A stretch of 17,500 bases of DNA, taken from the NCBI GenBank assembly GCA_037442205.1, contig JBBIQS010000131.1, positions 1 to 17,500 on the forward strand, written 5' to 3'. The stretch comes from JBBIQS01 sp037442205. Lineage in GTDB: Bacteria; Myxococcota; Myxococcia; Myxococcales; UBA5297. Of the stretch, positions 1 to 7,429 are shown piece by piece. The stretch's first letter is position 1; every line of letters begins with the position of its first letter. The translations under genes and the position numbers were made by a program. Under the pieces are notes generated by a model, which worked only from the letters and a program-made list of their open reading frames with translations, ran no database searches and was not told the DNA's origin.

Positions 1-39
1 CCGGCGCGGCCGGGACGGCCTGGAGCGCCGAACCGTCAT
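1..39 (-). CDS. Start of a fourth Tad-operon gene (5' end only, runs off left edge)
   Basis: Only 13 codons lie in the window, reading M-T-V-R-R-S-R-P-S-R-P-R-R. I call it because its ATG (39-37) overlaps the TGA of the preceding TadE-like gene (ATGA). A textbook Shine-Dalgarno GAGGAG lies at 50-45 with a 5-nt spacer, inside the last codons of that gene. Overlap plus a strong ribosome site is the usual mark of translational coupling, so the product is probably another pilus or secretion component of the same operon. The very basic N-terminus would fit a cytoplasmic head before a membrane segment (as in TadE- or CpaB-type proteins), but the function cannot be read from 13 residues. Confidence 0.55.
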   Translation of the reverse strand, partial: MTVRRSRPSRPRR

Positions 40-1142
40 CGCTTCTCCTCGTCCTTCGCTCCCAGGTAGTAGCCTCCCCGGTTGTCGAAGGCGGTCGCGC
101 TGTCCCCGTAGAGGGGGGTGGTGAAGTGCCGCCCCACCTTGTAGTCGCCCAGGGCCTGGCCGTGCCTGACTGCGGCGAAGAGCCCGGTCGGGCTCGGTGC
201 GGCGCCCACCGTCTGCTCCCAGCCGGAGGGACCGAAGAGGATGGTCGCCAGGTTCTTGTCGGCGGCGTTCAGCGAGTAGGCCGCGACGCCGGCCACTGCG
301 GGGGCGAACCAGGGCGTGAACGAGTACATCTCGCGGACGCGGTTGTAGAAGGCCTTGTTGCCGCCCGTCCTGCCGACCGAGATGCCGCTGCCGTCGGCGA
401 TCGCCCAGGTGTCGACCAGCAGCCCGGCGCGGGCCTTGAGCAGGATGTCGCCGGTCGCGTCCCGGCCGGAGCCGTGAACGTTGCCGGTGCGCCTCTTCTT
501 GTTGAACAGCGGCACCTTCTCGGCCGAAGGGAAGTCGGCGATGAACTTGTCCCCGATCAGGTAGTTGGACAGCCACGCCTTTCCCCAGCACTGGACGAGC
601 CCCCCCTGCCCTTCCTGGTCGCGGAAGTGGTTGGCGCCGCCGGTGAGATCGGTGGAGTAAGACTCCGCGTCCCCGGCGCTGGCGCCCTTCTTCAGCTCGC
701 ACTGGACCTGGACCGCCTCGTTCCCGTCGCCGTAGGGGCTGAGCTGGTTCCAGTGCTTCTCGCTGGAGCAGCCGTTCTGGCACCAGCAGGCGTGGGCGAA
801 GGGCTGGACGTGGTGCGCCATCCCGTCGCCATTCGTCGTTCCGTCCTCGTCGATCATGCTCAGGTTCGTGAACGAGCTGTCGTGGTCGGTGTACTCCAGG
901 CGGTTGTAGACCGAGACCTGGCCGACGTGCTCGACCGCGACATCGGTCCCGTAGCCGCGGGTGGAGAAGTCCCAGACCGTCGAGACGACCGCTTCCTGCA
1001 CGTCGAGCAGGTGGAACGCCGCATCCGAGGTGAACATCATGAACAGCGTCAGCGGCACGAAGATGAACATCATCACTGCCATCTCGACGACGGCAGCACC
1101 GTCTTCGCGTCCCGACCCGGCCTGTCTCCTGGCTCGCGCCAT
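36..1142 (-). CDS. TadE-like pilus assembly protein (third gene of the Tad cluster)
   Basis: 368 residues. A short basic head (about 1-14) is followed by a TadE-type segment: G-A-A-V-V-E-M-A (roughly 15-22), with the conserved Glu, runs into a single hydrophobic helix of about 20 residues rich in F, L and M. This is the prepilin-like N-terminus of TadE/TadF minor pilins, which are inserted in the inner membrane and help build Flp/Tad pili. The long remainder is a polar, extracytoplasmic domain with several Cys near the CWCQNGC stretch. The frame is open far upstream, but that part overlaps the previous gene out of frame. The ATG at 1142 is chosen because GGAG lies 7-8 nt before it and the preceding stop is only 11 nt away. 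The role in Tad secretion is inferred from the helix type and neighbours; the ectodomain is unrecognised. Confidence 0.8.
   Translation of the reverse strand: MARARRQAGSGREDGAAVVEMAVMMFIFVPLTLFMMFTSDAAFHLLDVQEAVVSTVWDFSTRGYGTDVAVEHVGQVSVYNRLEYTDHDSSFTNLSMIDEDGTTNGDGMAHHVQPFAHACWCQNGCSSEKHWNQLSPYGDGNEAVQVQCELKKGASAGDAESYSTDLTGGANHFRDQEGQGGLVQCWGKAWLSNYLIGDKFIADFPSAEKVPLFNKKRRTGNVHGSGRDATGDILLKARAGLLVDTWAIADGSGISVGRTGGNKAFYNRVREMYSFTPWFAPAVAGVAAYSLNAADKNLATILFGPSGWEQTVGAAPSPTGLFAAVRHGQALGDYKVGRHFTTPLYGDSATAFDNRGGYYLGAKDEEKR
45..50 (-). promoter_or_regulatory. Shine-Dalgarno site GAGGAG inside the end of the TadE-like gene
   Basis: GAGGAG on the minus strand, five bases before the ATG at 39. 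It is the main reason for calling a downstream gene at the left edge, since it lies within coding sequence and would otherwise have no purpose. Confidence 0.55.
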
Positions 1143-1153
1143 TCCCGTTCTCC

Positions 1154-2791
1154 CTAGAGGCTCGAAGGCGCCATCGCCTGGCTGTCCGAGGCGGTGCCAA
1201 ACCCGGTCCCGCCCGGCCCCATCGTGGCTGCTGCGGTCACGATGGCCGCGTTCGAGTCGCCGGCGAGCACCTGGACCTTGATCGCCTCGAGCTTGCCGAA
1301 CGGGTGCAGCTTGACCCGCCAGTAGGGGTTGAAGAAGTTGGGAGGCTCCTTCCAGTTGCCCGGCCGGTGGTAGTAGACCAGGGCCTTGCTGATGGCGCGG
1401 GCGCTGCCGTGGTCGGCGAGGTTCAGCGAGCTGGTGCTCCCCAGGGCGGTCATCGAGAGCCTGCCGTTGGCGGTGATGGCCCAGGGCATCTTGTTGCGCG
1501 CTTCGCCGAGCGAGAGGTCCTGCTCGGCGTAGGAGTAGATCGCCGGCTGGCCGTAGGGCGCGTCGGTGACGGCCTTGAATCCGACGTAGCGGAACACGTC
1601 GTCGGGGTCGAGGTCGTGCTGGCCGTCGTGGGCGTCGTTGATCAGGCCGGTGTAGTGCTCGCCGCTGTCCTTGTTGCTGTAGATCTTGGCCGGCTTGAGG
1701 GGCCCCAGCATCGGCAGCGCCGAGGATCCCATGGCGTGGTTGTGCTCGCAGATCCCCGAGAGCACATACCAGTCCCGGCCGCCCAGGGACTGGTCCTGGG
1801 AGATGTCGGCGGCAGGCTTGGCGACGTCCTTGGAGGTGCCCTCCACGATCCCCGCGCCGATAGTCCCCATCCCCGGCATGTTCAAGCCGGGGAGAATGGA
1901 CCACTGTCCGTCGGCCTTGTCCTGGACGCGCGGGGCGGGGCCGCGCAGCAGCGACAGGATCTGCTGGGTGGCGAGGAAGGCGCGGCCGAAGGCGGCCGGG
2001 TTCCCCAGGTTGCCGCGGTCGGTCATCCACTCCGGGCGCGCGGCGTTGACCACGTCGGTCATGTCGCGGGCCTTGTCCTGCGAGGAGGTGAGCGCGACCG
2101 GGTCCCAGAAGTGCAGCAGGTTGAGGGCAGTGAGGGCGGCCGGGGCGGCGTCGCTCCCGGCGGGCACGTTCAGGTTGGTCCCGGCATCCTCGAGCTTGGC
2201 CCTCCCGTCGGAGAGCTTCTGCGAGACGTCCATCAACATCCCGACCTGCGAGATGTAGATCAGGTTGATCATCACCTTGAAGCCGTCGAGCGAGGTCCGG
2301 AAGGAGTCCTCCATGTCCTTGACATCGTCGGAGACCTCCCTCGCGGCCAGAGCAAGCTTGACCGCGGTCGCAGTGTCCGTGATGGCGTGGACGCAGTGCT
2401 CGGTCTCGTTGCAGCAGGGGATCTCGCCGCAGAAGGTCCGGCCGACCTCCATCCCCGCCATCTGCCCTTCGGCGGCGGCCCCGGCCCAGAACAGGTCGGA
2501 TTCGGCGGAGACCTCGCTGTGGAAGCCATGCAGCATGGTCATCGAGACGATGGCGCCGGCGATGGCTCGGTTGGTGTAGGCGATGTAGTTGTAGGCGCGC
2601 GCCACGTGCACGGCCTGGGAGTAGGCCTGGGCGTCGGCGGCGTTCTGGATGCGAATGCGCTCGTGGACCGACCAGGCGACGTTGAGGACCATGAAGAGCA
2701 CGATCGACAGCAGCAGCGCCGTGACCGCGCCGAGGAAGATGACCTGCCCGCGCTGGTCACACTCGGCGAATCTCCGTCTGCCTCGTCCCAT
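1154..2791 (-). CDS. TadG-like pilus assembly protein with large ectodomain
   Basis: 545 residues from the ATG at 2791. After an Arg-rich head, R-G-Q-V-I-F-L-G begins one long hydrophobic helix. It is followed by a helical stretch with N-A-A-D-A-Q-A-Y-S-Q-A-V, the hallmark of the putative Flp pilus-assembly TadG-like N-terminal domain. The rest is a long periplasmic or surface domain of unknown function with a Cys cluster (E-I-P-C-C-N-E). TadG proteins usually end in a von Willebrand-like domain; none is obvious here, as in myxobacterial-type Tad clusters. The frame also has a TTG at 2809 and an ATG at 2803, but GGAG with a 6-nt spacer precedes 2791, so I prefer that start. It lies 60 nt after the TadE-like gene and 11 nt before the next one, in one apparent operon. 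Confidence 0.82.
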   Translation of the reverse strand: MGRGRRRFAECDQRGQVIFLGAVTALLLSIVLFMVLNVAWSVHERIRIQNAADAQAYSQAVHVARAYNYIAYTNRAIAGAIVSMTMLHGFHSEVSAESDLFWAGAAAEGQMAGMEVGRTFCGEIPCCNETEHCVHAITDTATAVKLALAAREVSDDVKDMEDSFRTSLDGFKVMINLIYISQVGMLMDVSQKLSDGRAKLEDAGTNLNVPAGSDAAPAALTALNLLHFWDPVALTSSQDKARDMTDVVNAARPEWMTDRGNLGNPAAFGRAFLATQQILSLLRGPAPRVQDKADGQWSILPGLNMPGMGTIGAGIVEGTSKDVAKPAADISQDQSLGGRDWYVLSGICEHNHAMGSSALPMLGPLKPAKIYSNKDSGEHYTGLINDAHDGQHDLDPDDVFRYVGFKAVTDAPYGQPAIYSYAEQDLSLGEARNKMPWAITANGRLSMTALGSTSSLNLADHGSARAISKALVYYHRPGNWKEPPNFFNPYWRVKLHPFGKLEAIKVQVLAGDSNAAIVTAAATMGPGGTGFGTASDSQAMAPSSL

Positions 2792-2797
2792 TGCTGG

Positions 2798-2801
2798 CTC
2801 C
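2798..2801 (-). promoter_or_regulatory. Shine-Dalgarno GGAG deciding the TadG-like start
   Basis: GGAG sits 6 nt before the ATG at 2791. The in-frame ATG at 2803 and TTG at 2809 lack a comparable site, so 2791 is the best-supported start. Confidence 0.5.
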
Positions 2802-2851
2802 ATGTCCAACCCCGGGGCTGCGCCGCGAGGCCCCGCAACATCGCTCGGCCG

Positions 2852-3715
2852 CTACGGGTCGCCGTCAGCGGCGTTTCCGTCCGGGTAGTGCCAGCACTCG
2901 TTCTGCTGCGGCAGCTGGCACTCGCTCTTGGAAAGGAAGAAGTTCGATTGCATGCGAAACGCGTAGTTCGCGTACATCGGCAGGTAGTAGTGGCCGGAGG
3001 AGGCGGCCACAGCGGCCAGCAGCGCGGCGTTGCCGCTCTCGGCGGCGATTCGCTTCCCCTGGTCATTGGAGTGAGTTCGGGGGCCGCCCGGACCGCCAGT
3101 GCGCATAACCTCGGCGACCTGCTGGCCGGTCCAGATCTGGAAGATCATCATGTTCGCGAACGGGATGATCATCCGCAGGTTCAGCCTGACCTGGACGCGC
3201 AGCTTGGTCCGACCCAGTTCCTTCATCCGGGTCTTCCAGTGGGAGTTGTCGGCGCTCGTTGCATTGTTGCCCGGATCGTCGAAGTCGACCTCGTTCTGCC
3301 CGCCGCCAGGATGGGCCGAAGCGCTGCCGCTGACCCAGTCCTTGATCGGGCCGCAGACCCTGGTCTTGACGATCTCCACCGTCGCGTCATCGGGGTAGAC
3401 GCCGAACAGACCGGCGGACTGCAGCGCTGCCGAGTAGTCGGCTGGAGAGTCGGATTTCGCCAGCGAGGCGCCGTTGAGCGAGAGCACCGGGAGCAGCACC
3501 GCCAGCGCCGCTTCGTTCATCTTGTCCTGGCAGGCGTTGTGGAGGGCCCCAGCGCGAGCGGCGCGGTAGGCGGCGTACTTGAGGATGGCCTTCGCTTGGT
3601 AGAGCAGGCCGAGTTGCAGCAGCCCGAGCACCATGAAGGTGAAGAGCGGCAAAACGATCGCCGTCTCCACCATCGCCTGTCCATCTTCGCTTCTAATCCG
3701 GGCGCGACCTGCCAT
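2852..3715 (-). CDS. TadE-like minor pilin (first gene of the Tad cluster)
   Basis: 287 residues. Around residues 11-20, D-G-Q-A-M-V-E-T-A-I opens a classical TadE domain: the conserved Glu two after Met, a hydrophobic helix (about 15-40), then Y-A-A-Y-R-A-A-R-A-G, which is typical of the region just after the helix. The C-terminal ectodomain is polar with scattered Cys and a Tyr/Asn-rich stretch (Y-Y-L-P-M-Y-A-N-Y). TadE proteins are prepilin-like, inner-membrane-inserted proteins needed for Flp/Tad pilus assembly. The open frame continues upstream to 3838, but that part lacks family character; the ATG at 3715 follows a G-rich purine run and places the TadE motif at the usual distance. It is the promoter-proximal gene, divergent from the calpain unit. 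Confidence 0.85.
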   Translation of the reverse strand: MAGRARIRSEDGQAMVETAIVLPLFTFMVLGLLQLGLLYQAKAILKYAAYRAARAGALHNACQDKMNEAALAVLLPVLSLNGASLAKSDSPADYSAALQSAGLFGVYPDDATVEIVKTRVCGPIKDWVSGSASAHPGGGQNEVDFDDPGNNATSADNSHWKTRMKELGRTKLRVQVRLNLRMIIPFANMMIFQIWTGQQVAEVMRTGGPGGPRTHSNDQGKRIAAESGNAALLAAVAASSGHYYLPMYANYAFRMQSNFFLSKSECQLPQQNECWHYPDGNAADGDP

Positions 3716-3798
3716 CGCCCCCCCGCTCGCGATCTGTTCAGTACAGCGCGGAAGTTTACCCCGGCATTGCCCCGTTTCGCGATACGTCATCCGGACGC

Positions 3799-3814
3799 GG
3801 GTTCCTGGGAACCC
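3799..3814. promoter_or_regulatory. Palindrome in the divergent Tad/calpain intergenic region
   Basis: A perfect inverted repeat, GGGTTCC-TG-GGAACCC, lies about 85 nt upstream of the minus-strand TadE-like start and about 150 nt upstream of the plus-strand small gene. A second, nested pair of arms, CCTGGG/CCCAGG with an AA spacer, overlaps it. The short centre makes a protein-binding operator more likely than a transcript hairpin. The surrounding 247 bp (3716-3962) show no convincing -35/-10 pair or sigma-54 site by eye. Confidence 0.3.
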
Positions 3815-3962
3815 AGGGGGCGAATCCCGCTCGATCATCCCACGTTTGGGGGATACCTCCAGCTACTTCGGCAGGAGTGGGCCGCCGATCCGCCCTCGAC
3901 CTCGGCAGGGCGGCCGACTGGTTGGGTGCCTTTCCCGGTTCCCTCGAATAGACTCGGCGACC

Positions 3963-4328
3963 ATGGCCCTCCCTCCCGAGCCGCTGGCCGAAATCCTCCC
4001 GCTCGCCACTCGCATCGTGCTGGCGGAAGTCCTCGAAACCACTGGCGATCGCCCCGCCGACTCCGCCTCCCAGCGCCCGCCGATCGGCGGCGCGCGGCCT
4101 CAACCAGAGCAGCGGGTGCGCCTCAAGGTCACCAAGACCCTCCGCGGCGCCGAGGCCAGGGAGCTGACCGCCTTCAAGCCCTCCGGCGCCTACTGGCTGG
4201 TCCCAGGCAACAAAGGCCCCTTCCTGCTCGATAATTCGGAACCCGAGCCCCGCATCCTTGGGCGCTACGGTCCTGACACCTACCCTCTCGCCGCCCTCGA
4301 GCAGGCGCTCTCGTCCCAGAGGAGCTGA
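3963..4328 (+). CDS. Small unrecognised protein, upstream partner of the calpain protease
   Basis: 121 residues, no signal peptide or membrane segment, not recognised by family. Visible pattern: a short helix-like start, a beta-strand (R-I-V-L-A-E-V), a Pro-rich linker, strand V-R-L-K-V-T-K-T-L-R-G, then Y-W-L-V-P-G-N-K-G and L-G-R-Y-G-P-D-T-Y. The order 'I-V-L-x-x-V ... V-x-L-x-V-x-x-x-L-x-G' resembles small bacterial OB-fold/NTR-like beta-barrels, a fold also used by the protease inhibitor TIMP. That is a resemblance of pattern only. The ATG at 3963 is the best start although no strong ribosome site precedes it. Its final codons contain the Shine-Dalgarno of the protease gene, and only 3 nt separate the two genes, so they are co-translated. 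An inhibitor, chaperone or targeting partner is a reasonable inference. Confidence 0.75.
   Translation: MALPPEPLAEILPLATRIVLAEVLETTGDRPADSASQRPPIGGARPQPEQRVRLKVTKTLRGAEARELTAFKPSGAYWLVPGNKGPFLLDNSEPEPRILGRYGPDTYPLAALEQALSSQRS
4319..4324 (+). promoter_or_regulatory. Shine-Dalgarno GAGGAG for the calpain gene, embedded in the upstream stop region
   Basis: GAGGAG is 7 nt before the ATG at 4332 and overlaps the last sense codons of the small upstream gene. Translation of the upstream gene should therefore influence initiation of the protease. Confidence 0.55.
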
Positions 4329-4331
4329 CCG

Positions 4332-5690
4332 ATGACCATCGACAACCTCAAGTTCCGCGCCTCGGGCAAGAAGGTGGTGATCGAGGGCCACGCCGCTCCC
4401 AACGCCACGGTCAAGCTCGAGAACCTCAGCGCCGCCCCCTTCCACGCCGGCTGGCACGACGACGCCTTCGTCTCCGCCAAGGCCGACGCCAAGGGCAACT
4501 TCAAGCTGGTCCTCAAGGGCGGCGTCGAGGGCGACAAGGTCCGCCTCAGCCTCGCCGGCGCCGCCTCCCAGGTGGTCACCGTCACGGGCGTCGGCACCGA
4601 CAACCGCCGCGCCGAGTTCAACGTCCAGGCCCTGCGCCTTTCTCCCAACGCCTCCGGCGGCTACTCGATCGGCACGGTCAGCGTCGACGACGTGGTCGGC
4701 GAGCCCGGCGCCCGCATCCTCTTCAAGAACCAGCGCACCGGCCAGACCCAGAACGCCACCCTCGACAAGGACGGCCGCTTCCCCTCCTCCCTCTCCGTGG
4801 CCGGCGAGCCCGGCGACGTGATCACCCTCGCCGCCACCGACGGCCGGGTGAACAAGTCCTTCCAGGACACCTGCGGCAACCTGGTCGTCCCGCCCCGCCG
4901 CAATCCCGCCGGCGTCCAGGCCGCCTTCGAGCCCGCCCCTTCCTTCGAGGACAAGGGAATCACCTCCGCCAAGCTCGACGGCCAGCTCTTCGTCGGCGGC
5001 GCCTCGCCCACCGATCCCTCCCAGGGCGGGATCGGCGACTGCTACCTGGTCTCCTCCGCGTCGGCCCTGGCCCTCAACTGCCCCGAGGTCCTGCAGAAGC
5101 TGATCAAGGACAACGGCAACGGCACCTACACCGTCACCTTCAAGCGCTACGACGCCAAGTCCAAGAGCTACAAGGACGATCCGGTCACCGTCTCCAACTC
5201 CTTCCCGATGAAGGGCAGCGACACGCTCTACGCCGCCGCTCCCCGGACCAACGGCACCCGCGAGCTATGGTTCCCGGTGCTTGAGAAGGCCTATGCCGCC
5301 TGGAAAGGCGGCTATGACGCCATCCGCTCCGGCTATCCCTACGAGATCTTCGAGGCCTGCCTCGGCGCCCCGGGCAAGCACTTCGATCCCCGAGTCGAGG
5401 ACAGCTCCAAGATCTTCGCCAGCGTCCAGAAGGCCCTGCAGGCCAAGAAGCCGGTGGTGGTCTGGACCGGCGTCGAATCGGCCGAGCGCTCCTACACCAA
5501 CACCGGCCTGGTCGCCGACCACGCCTACACCGTCCTCGGCGTGTCGGTGAAGGACGGCCAGCGGGTGGTCGAGCTGCGCAATCCCTGGGGCTGCACCGAG
5601 CCGCGCGGCAACGGCGTCGACGACGGCGTCTTCACCATGCCCTGGAAGGACTTCGTCAAGCTCTACGACGGCGTGGGCATCGCCAGCTGA
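4332..5690 (+). CDS. Calpain-family (C2) cysteine protease with N-terminal beta-sandwich repeats
   Basis: 452 residues, no signal peptide. Residues about 5-75 and 110-170 are two Ig-like or regulatory-like beta modules sharing 'V-x-G-x-x-x-P-G/N-A...D-x-x-G-x-F...G-D-x-V/I-x-L'. The protease domain runs from about 210 to the end. Q231 lies in S-Q-G-G-I-G-D-C-Y-L with catalytic Cys237. His397 is in A-D-H-A-Y-T-V-L-G, and Asn417 in L-R-N-P-W-G, which is the Cys-His-Asn triad and oxyanion Gln of calpains. Metazoan calpains are Ca2+-activated cytosolic proteases; no EF-hand or C2-like calcium domain is visible here, so regulation must differ. Absence of a signal suggests cytoplasmic action or a non-Sec export route. 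It is coupled to the small gene upstream and ends 7 bp from the convergent transporter gene. Substrate unknown. Confidence 0.88.
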   Translation: MTIDNLKFRASGKKVVIEGHAAPNATVKLENLSAAPFHAGWHDDAFVSAKADAKGNFKLVLKGGVEGDKVRLSLAGAASQVVTVTGVGTDNRRAEFNVQALRLSPNASGGYSIGTVSVDDVVGEPGARILFKNQRTGQTQNATLDKDGRFPSSLSVAGEPGDVITLAATDGRVNKSFQDTCGNLVVPPRRNPAGVQAAFEPAPSFEDKGITSAKLDGQLFVGGASPTDPSQGGIGDCYLVSSASALALNCPEVLQKLIKDNGNGTYTVTFKRYDAKSKSYKDDPVTVSNSFPMKGSDTLYAAAPRTNGTRELWFPVLEKAYAAWKGGYDAIRSGYPYEIFEACLGAPGKHFDPRVEDSSKIFASVQKALQAKKPVVVWTGVESAERSYTNTGLVADHAYTVLGVSVKDGQRVVELRNPWGCTEPRGNGVDDGVFTMPWKDFVKLYDGVGIAS

Positions 5691-5697
5691 GCGCCGC

Positions 5698-7413
5698 TCA
5701 GCCCTCCGGGACTCCGCCGCGGCCCAGCCGCTCGATCACGCGGCCGAGATCGCCCGCGCCGTCGGGGAGCAGCGATTGCAGCCCGAACCGCTCCAACGCC
5801 TCGCGCACCCGGTCCAGCGGGTTGGCCACCGCCAACGCGATTCCCTTTCCCGCGAGCTCCTGGCGCAACTCCTCCAGCATCAGGCAGCCGGTGAAGTCCA
5901 CCTGCGGCGTCGTGCCCAGGTCGAGCACCACTGCCCGGAGCGGCCGGGCCAACTTGCCGCAGCGCCTCAGGATCTCCTCGCCAACCAAAGTGGCGTTGAC
6001 GAAGAACAGCGCTGACTCGAGCCGCAGCAGGAGCACGCCCGGCACCGGCTGCAGCCCCGAGGAACGCTCCAGGTCCTCGAAGCTCTCCGGTGCCTCCGGC
6101 CGCCGGCCGAGCTCGACCAGCCGCGGGCGAGTCGCCGATCGCAGCAGCATCGCGATGTTCACCGCCACCGCCGCCAGCAGCCCGCGGGCGAAGCCCAGCG
6201 CCAGCACCGCCGACAGGGCCACCAGGAAGAAAGCCAGCTCGCGCCGATCGAAGCGCCACAGCCGCGGGAACATCTTCCAGGCCACCGACTCCAGCACCGT
6301 CACCAGCACCACCGCGCTCAGCGCCGCCACCGGAATCCTCTCGAACAGCCAGCCGCTGAAGAGCGCGGCGATCACCACCAGCGCCGAGACCACTGCGGCC
6401 AACGGAGTCTTGGCGCCGGAGCGCTCGCCGATCGCGGTGTCCGGGGCCGAGCCGCCTACCGGGAAGCCTCCGCCGATCCCCGTCGCCAGGTTGGTCATCC
6501 CCAGCGCAAACAGCTCCTGGTTCGGCGGAACGTGCTCCCCGTGCTCGGCCGCCCGCGCGCGGGCGATGGCCGCGGAGTTGAAGAAGATCACCGCCGCGAT
6601 CCCCAGCGCCCCGGGGAACATCGACCACATCGCCGACGCGTCGAACGCCGGGACCCTGATCGGCGGCAGGCTGCGCCCCACCGCCCCCACCAGCTCCAGG
6701 CTTTGCGACCAACCGGCCAGCCTCACCAGCAGCGCGCCGCCCACCAGGACCAGCGCCGCGGCAGGGATCGGCAGCCGCACCCTGCTCAGCAGCACCAGCA
6801 CCAGCAGGGCGCCGAGTCCGAAGGCCGCCCTGCCCGCGGTGACCGTCCCCGTGTTCTCGGCCAGATCACCCAGCGCAGCGAGCGCCGTGCGCCCTTCCGA
6901 GCGCGCTCCGATCATCGGCCCGACCTGGGTCAGCGCCACCACCAGCGCGCTCCCCGCCAGATAGCCGTGCAGCACCGGCCGGGAGACGAAGGTCTCCAGC
7001 AGCCCGAGCCGCAGCGCCGCCGCCAGCAGAAACAGCGCCCCCGACATCAGCCCGAGCAGCGCCAACAGCTGCAGGTGCCGGGCGGTGCCTGTCGCCGCCA
7101 GCGGCAGGAGGATCTCGGCGACCAGCGCCGCCACCACGCCGCTGGGGGCGATCACCATCCGCCGCGAGGTGCCAAACACCGCGTAGGCCAGCACCGGCAG
7201 CACCAGGGTGTAGAGCCCGACGTGCGGGGCCAGGCCGGCCACCCGGGCGAAGCCCATCGCCGCCGGGATCGCCGCCAGCGCCCCCAGCACTCCTCCCAGC
7301 AGGTCGCGCGGCAGCCACGACCGCCGGTAGCCGCGCGACCAGTCGAGGATCGGCAGGACCTTGGCGAGCTGGCGCCGCCGACCTGAGCCGGCGCTGGCGG
7401 CCGGGAGCGCCAT
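5698..7413 (-). CDS. SulP/SLC26 family anion permease with STAS domain
   Basis: 571 residues. The N-terminal about 430 residues are a multi-pass membrane region. Near residue 25, D-W-S-R-G-Y-R-R-S-W-L-P-R-D-L fits the conserved SulP entry segment, followed by A-I-P-A-A-M-G-F-A (the 'sulfate transporter' helix), V-G-L-Y-T, G-T-S-R and later G-G-F-P-V-G-G-S (about 315-330). Residues about 460-560 form a cytoplasmic STAS domain with V-V-L-D-L-G and V-D-F-T-G-C-L-M-L (D506). SulP proteins carry sulfate, bicarbonate, chloride or dicarboxylates by symport or exchange; the substrate here cannot be read from sequence. The start at 7413 has GAGG 6-7 nt upstream. It follows the outer-membrane-like gene by 16 nt, so the two are probably one transcript and may move the same solute across the two membranes. 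Confidence 0.9.
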   Translation of the reverse strand: MALPAASAGSGRRRQLAKVLPILDWSRGYRRSWLPRDLLGGVLGALAAIPAAMGFARVAGLAPHVGLYTLVLPVLAYAVFGTSRRMVIAPSGVVAALVAEILLPLAATGTARHLQLLALLGLMSGALFLLAAALRLGLLETFVSRPVLHGYLAGSALVVALTQVGPMIGARSEGRTALAALGDLAENTGTVTAGRAAFGLGALLVLVLLSRVRLPIPAAALVLVGGALLVRLAGWSQSLELVGAVGRSLPPIRVPAFDASAMWSMFPGALGIAAVIFFNSAAIARARAAEHGEHVPPNQELFALGMTNLATGIGGGFPVGGSAPDTAIGERSGAKTPLAAVVSALVVIAALFSGWLFERIPVAALSAVVLVTVLESVAWKMFPRLWRFDRRELAFFLVALSAVLALGFARGLLAAVAVNIAMLLRSATRPRLVELGRRPEAPESFEDLERSSGLQPVPGVLLLRLESALFFVNATLVGEEILRRCGKLARPLRAVVLDLGTTPQVDFTGCLMLEELRQELAGKGIALAVANPLDRVREALERFGLQSLLPDGAGDLGRVIERLGRGGVPEG

Positions 7414-7429
7414 TCGCCGCCTCGGCGCG

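Noticed and set aside
1143..2030. Upstream extension of the first TadE-like frame
   Set aside because: It overlaps the TadG-like gene out of frame and is Arg/Pro/Gly-rich nonsense; a good ribosome site precedes 1142 instead.
1304..4234. A 976-codon plus-strand open frame antisense to the Tad genes
   Set aside because: It is rich in Val/Gly/Arg/His/Gln with no motif, lies opposite well-supported TadE/TadG genes, and is typical of stop-poor frames in GC-rich DNA.
6532..7386. Plus-strand open frame opposite the SulP gene
   Set aside because: Gln/Arg/His-rich shadow of the transporter with no recognisable domain.
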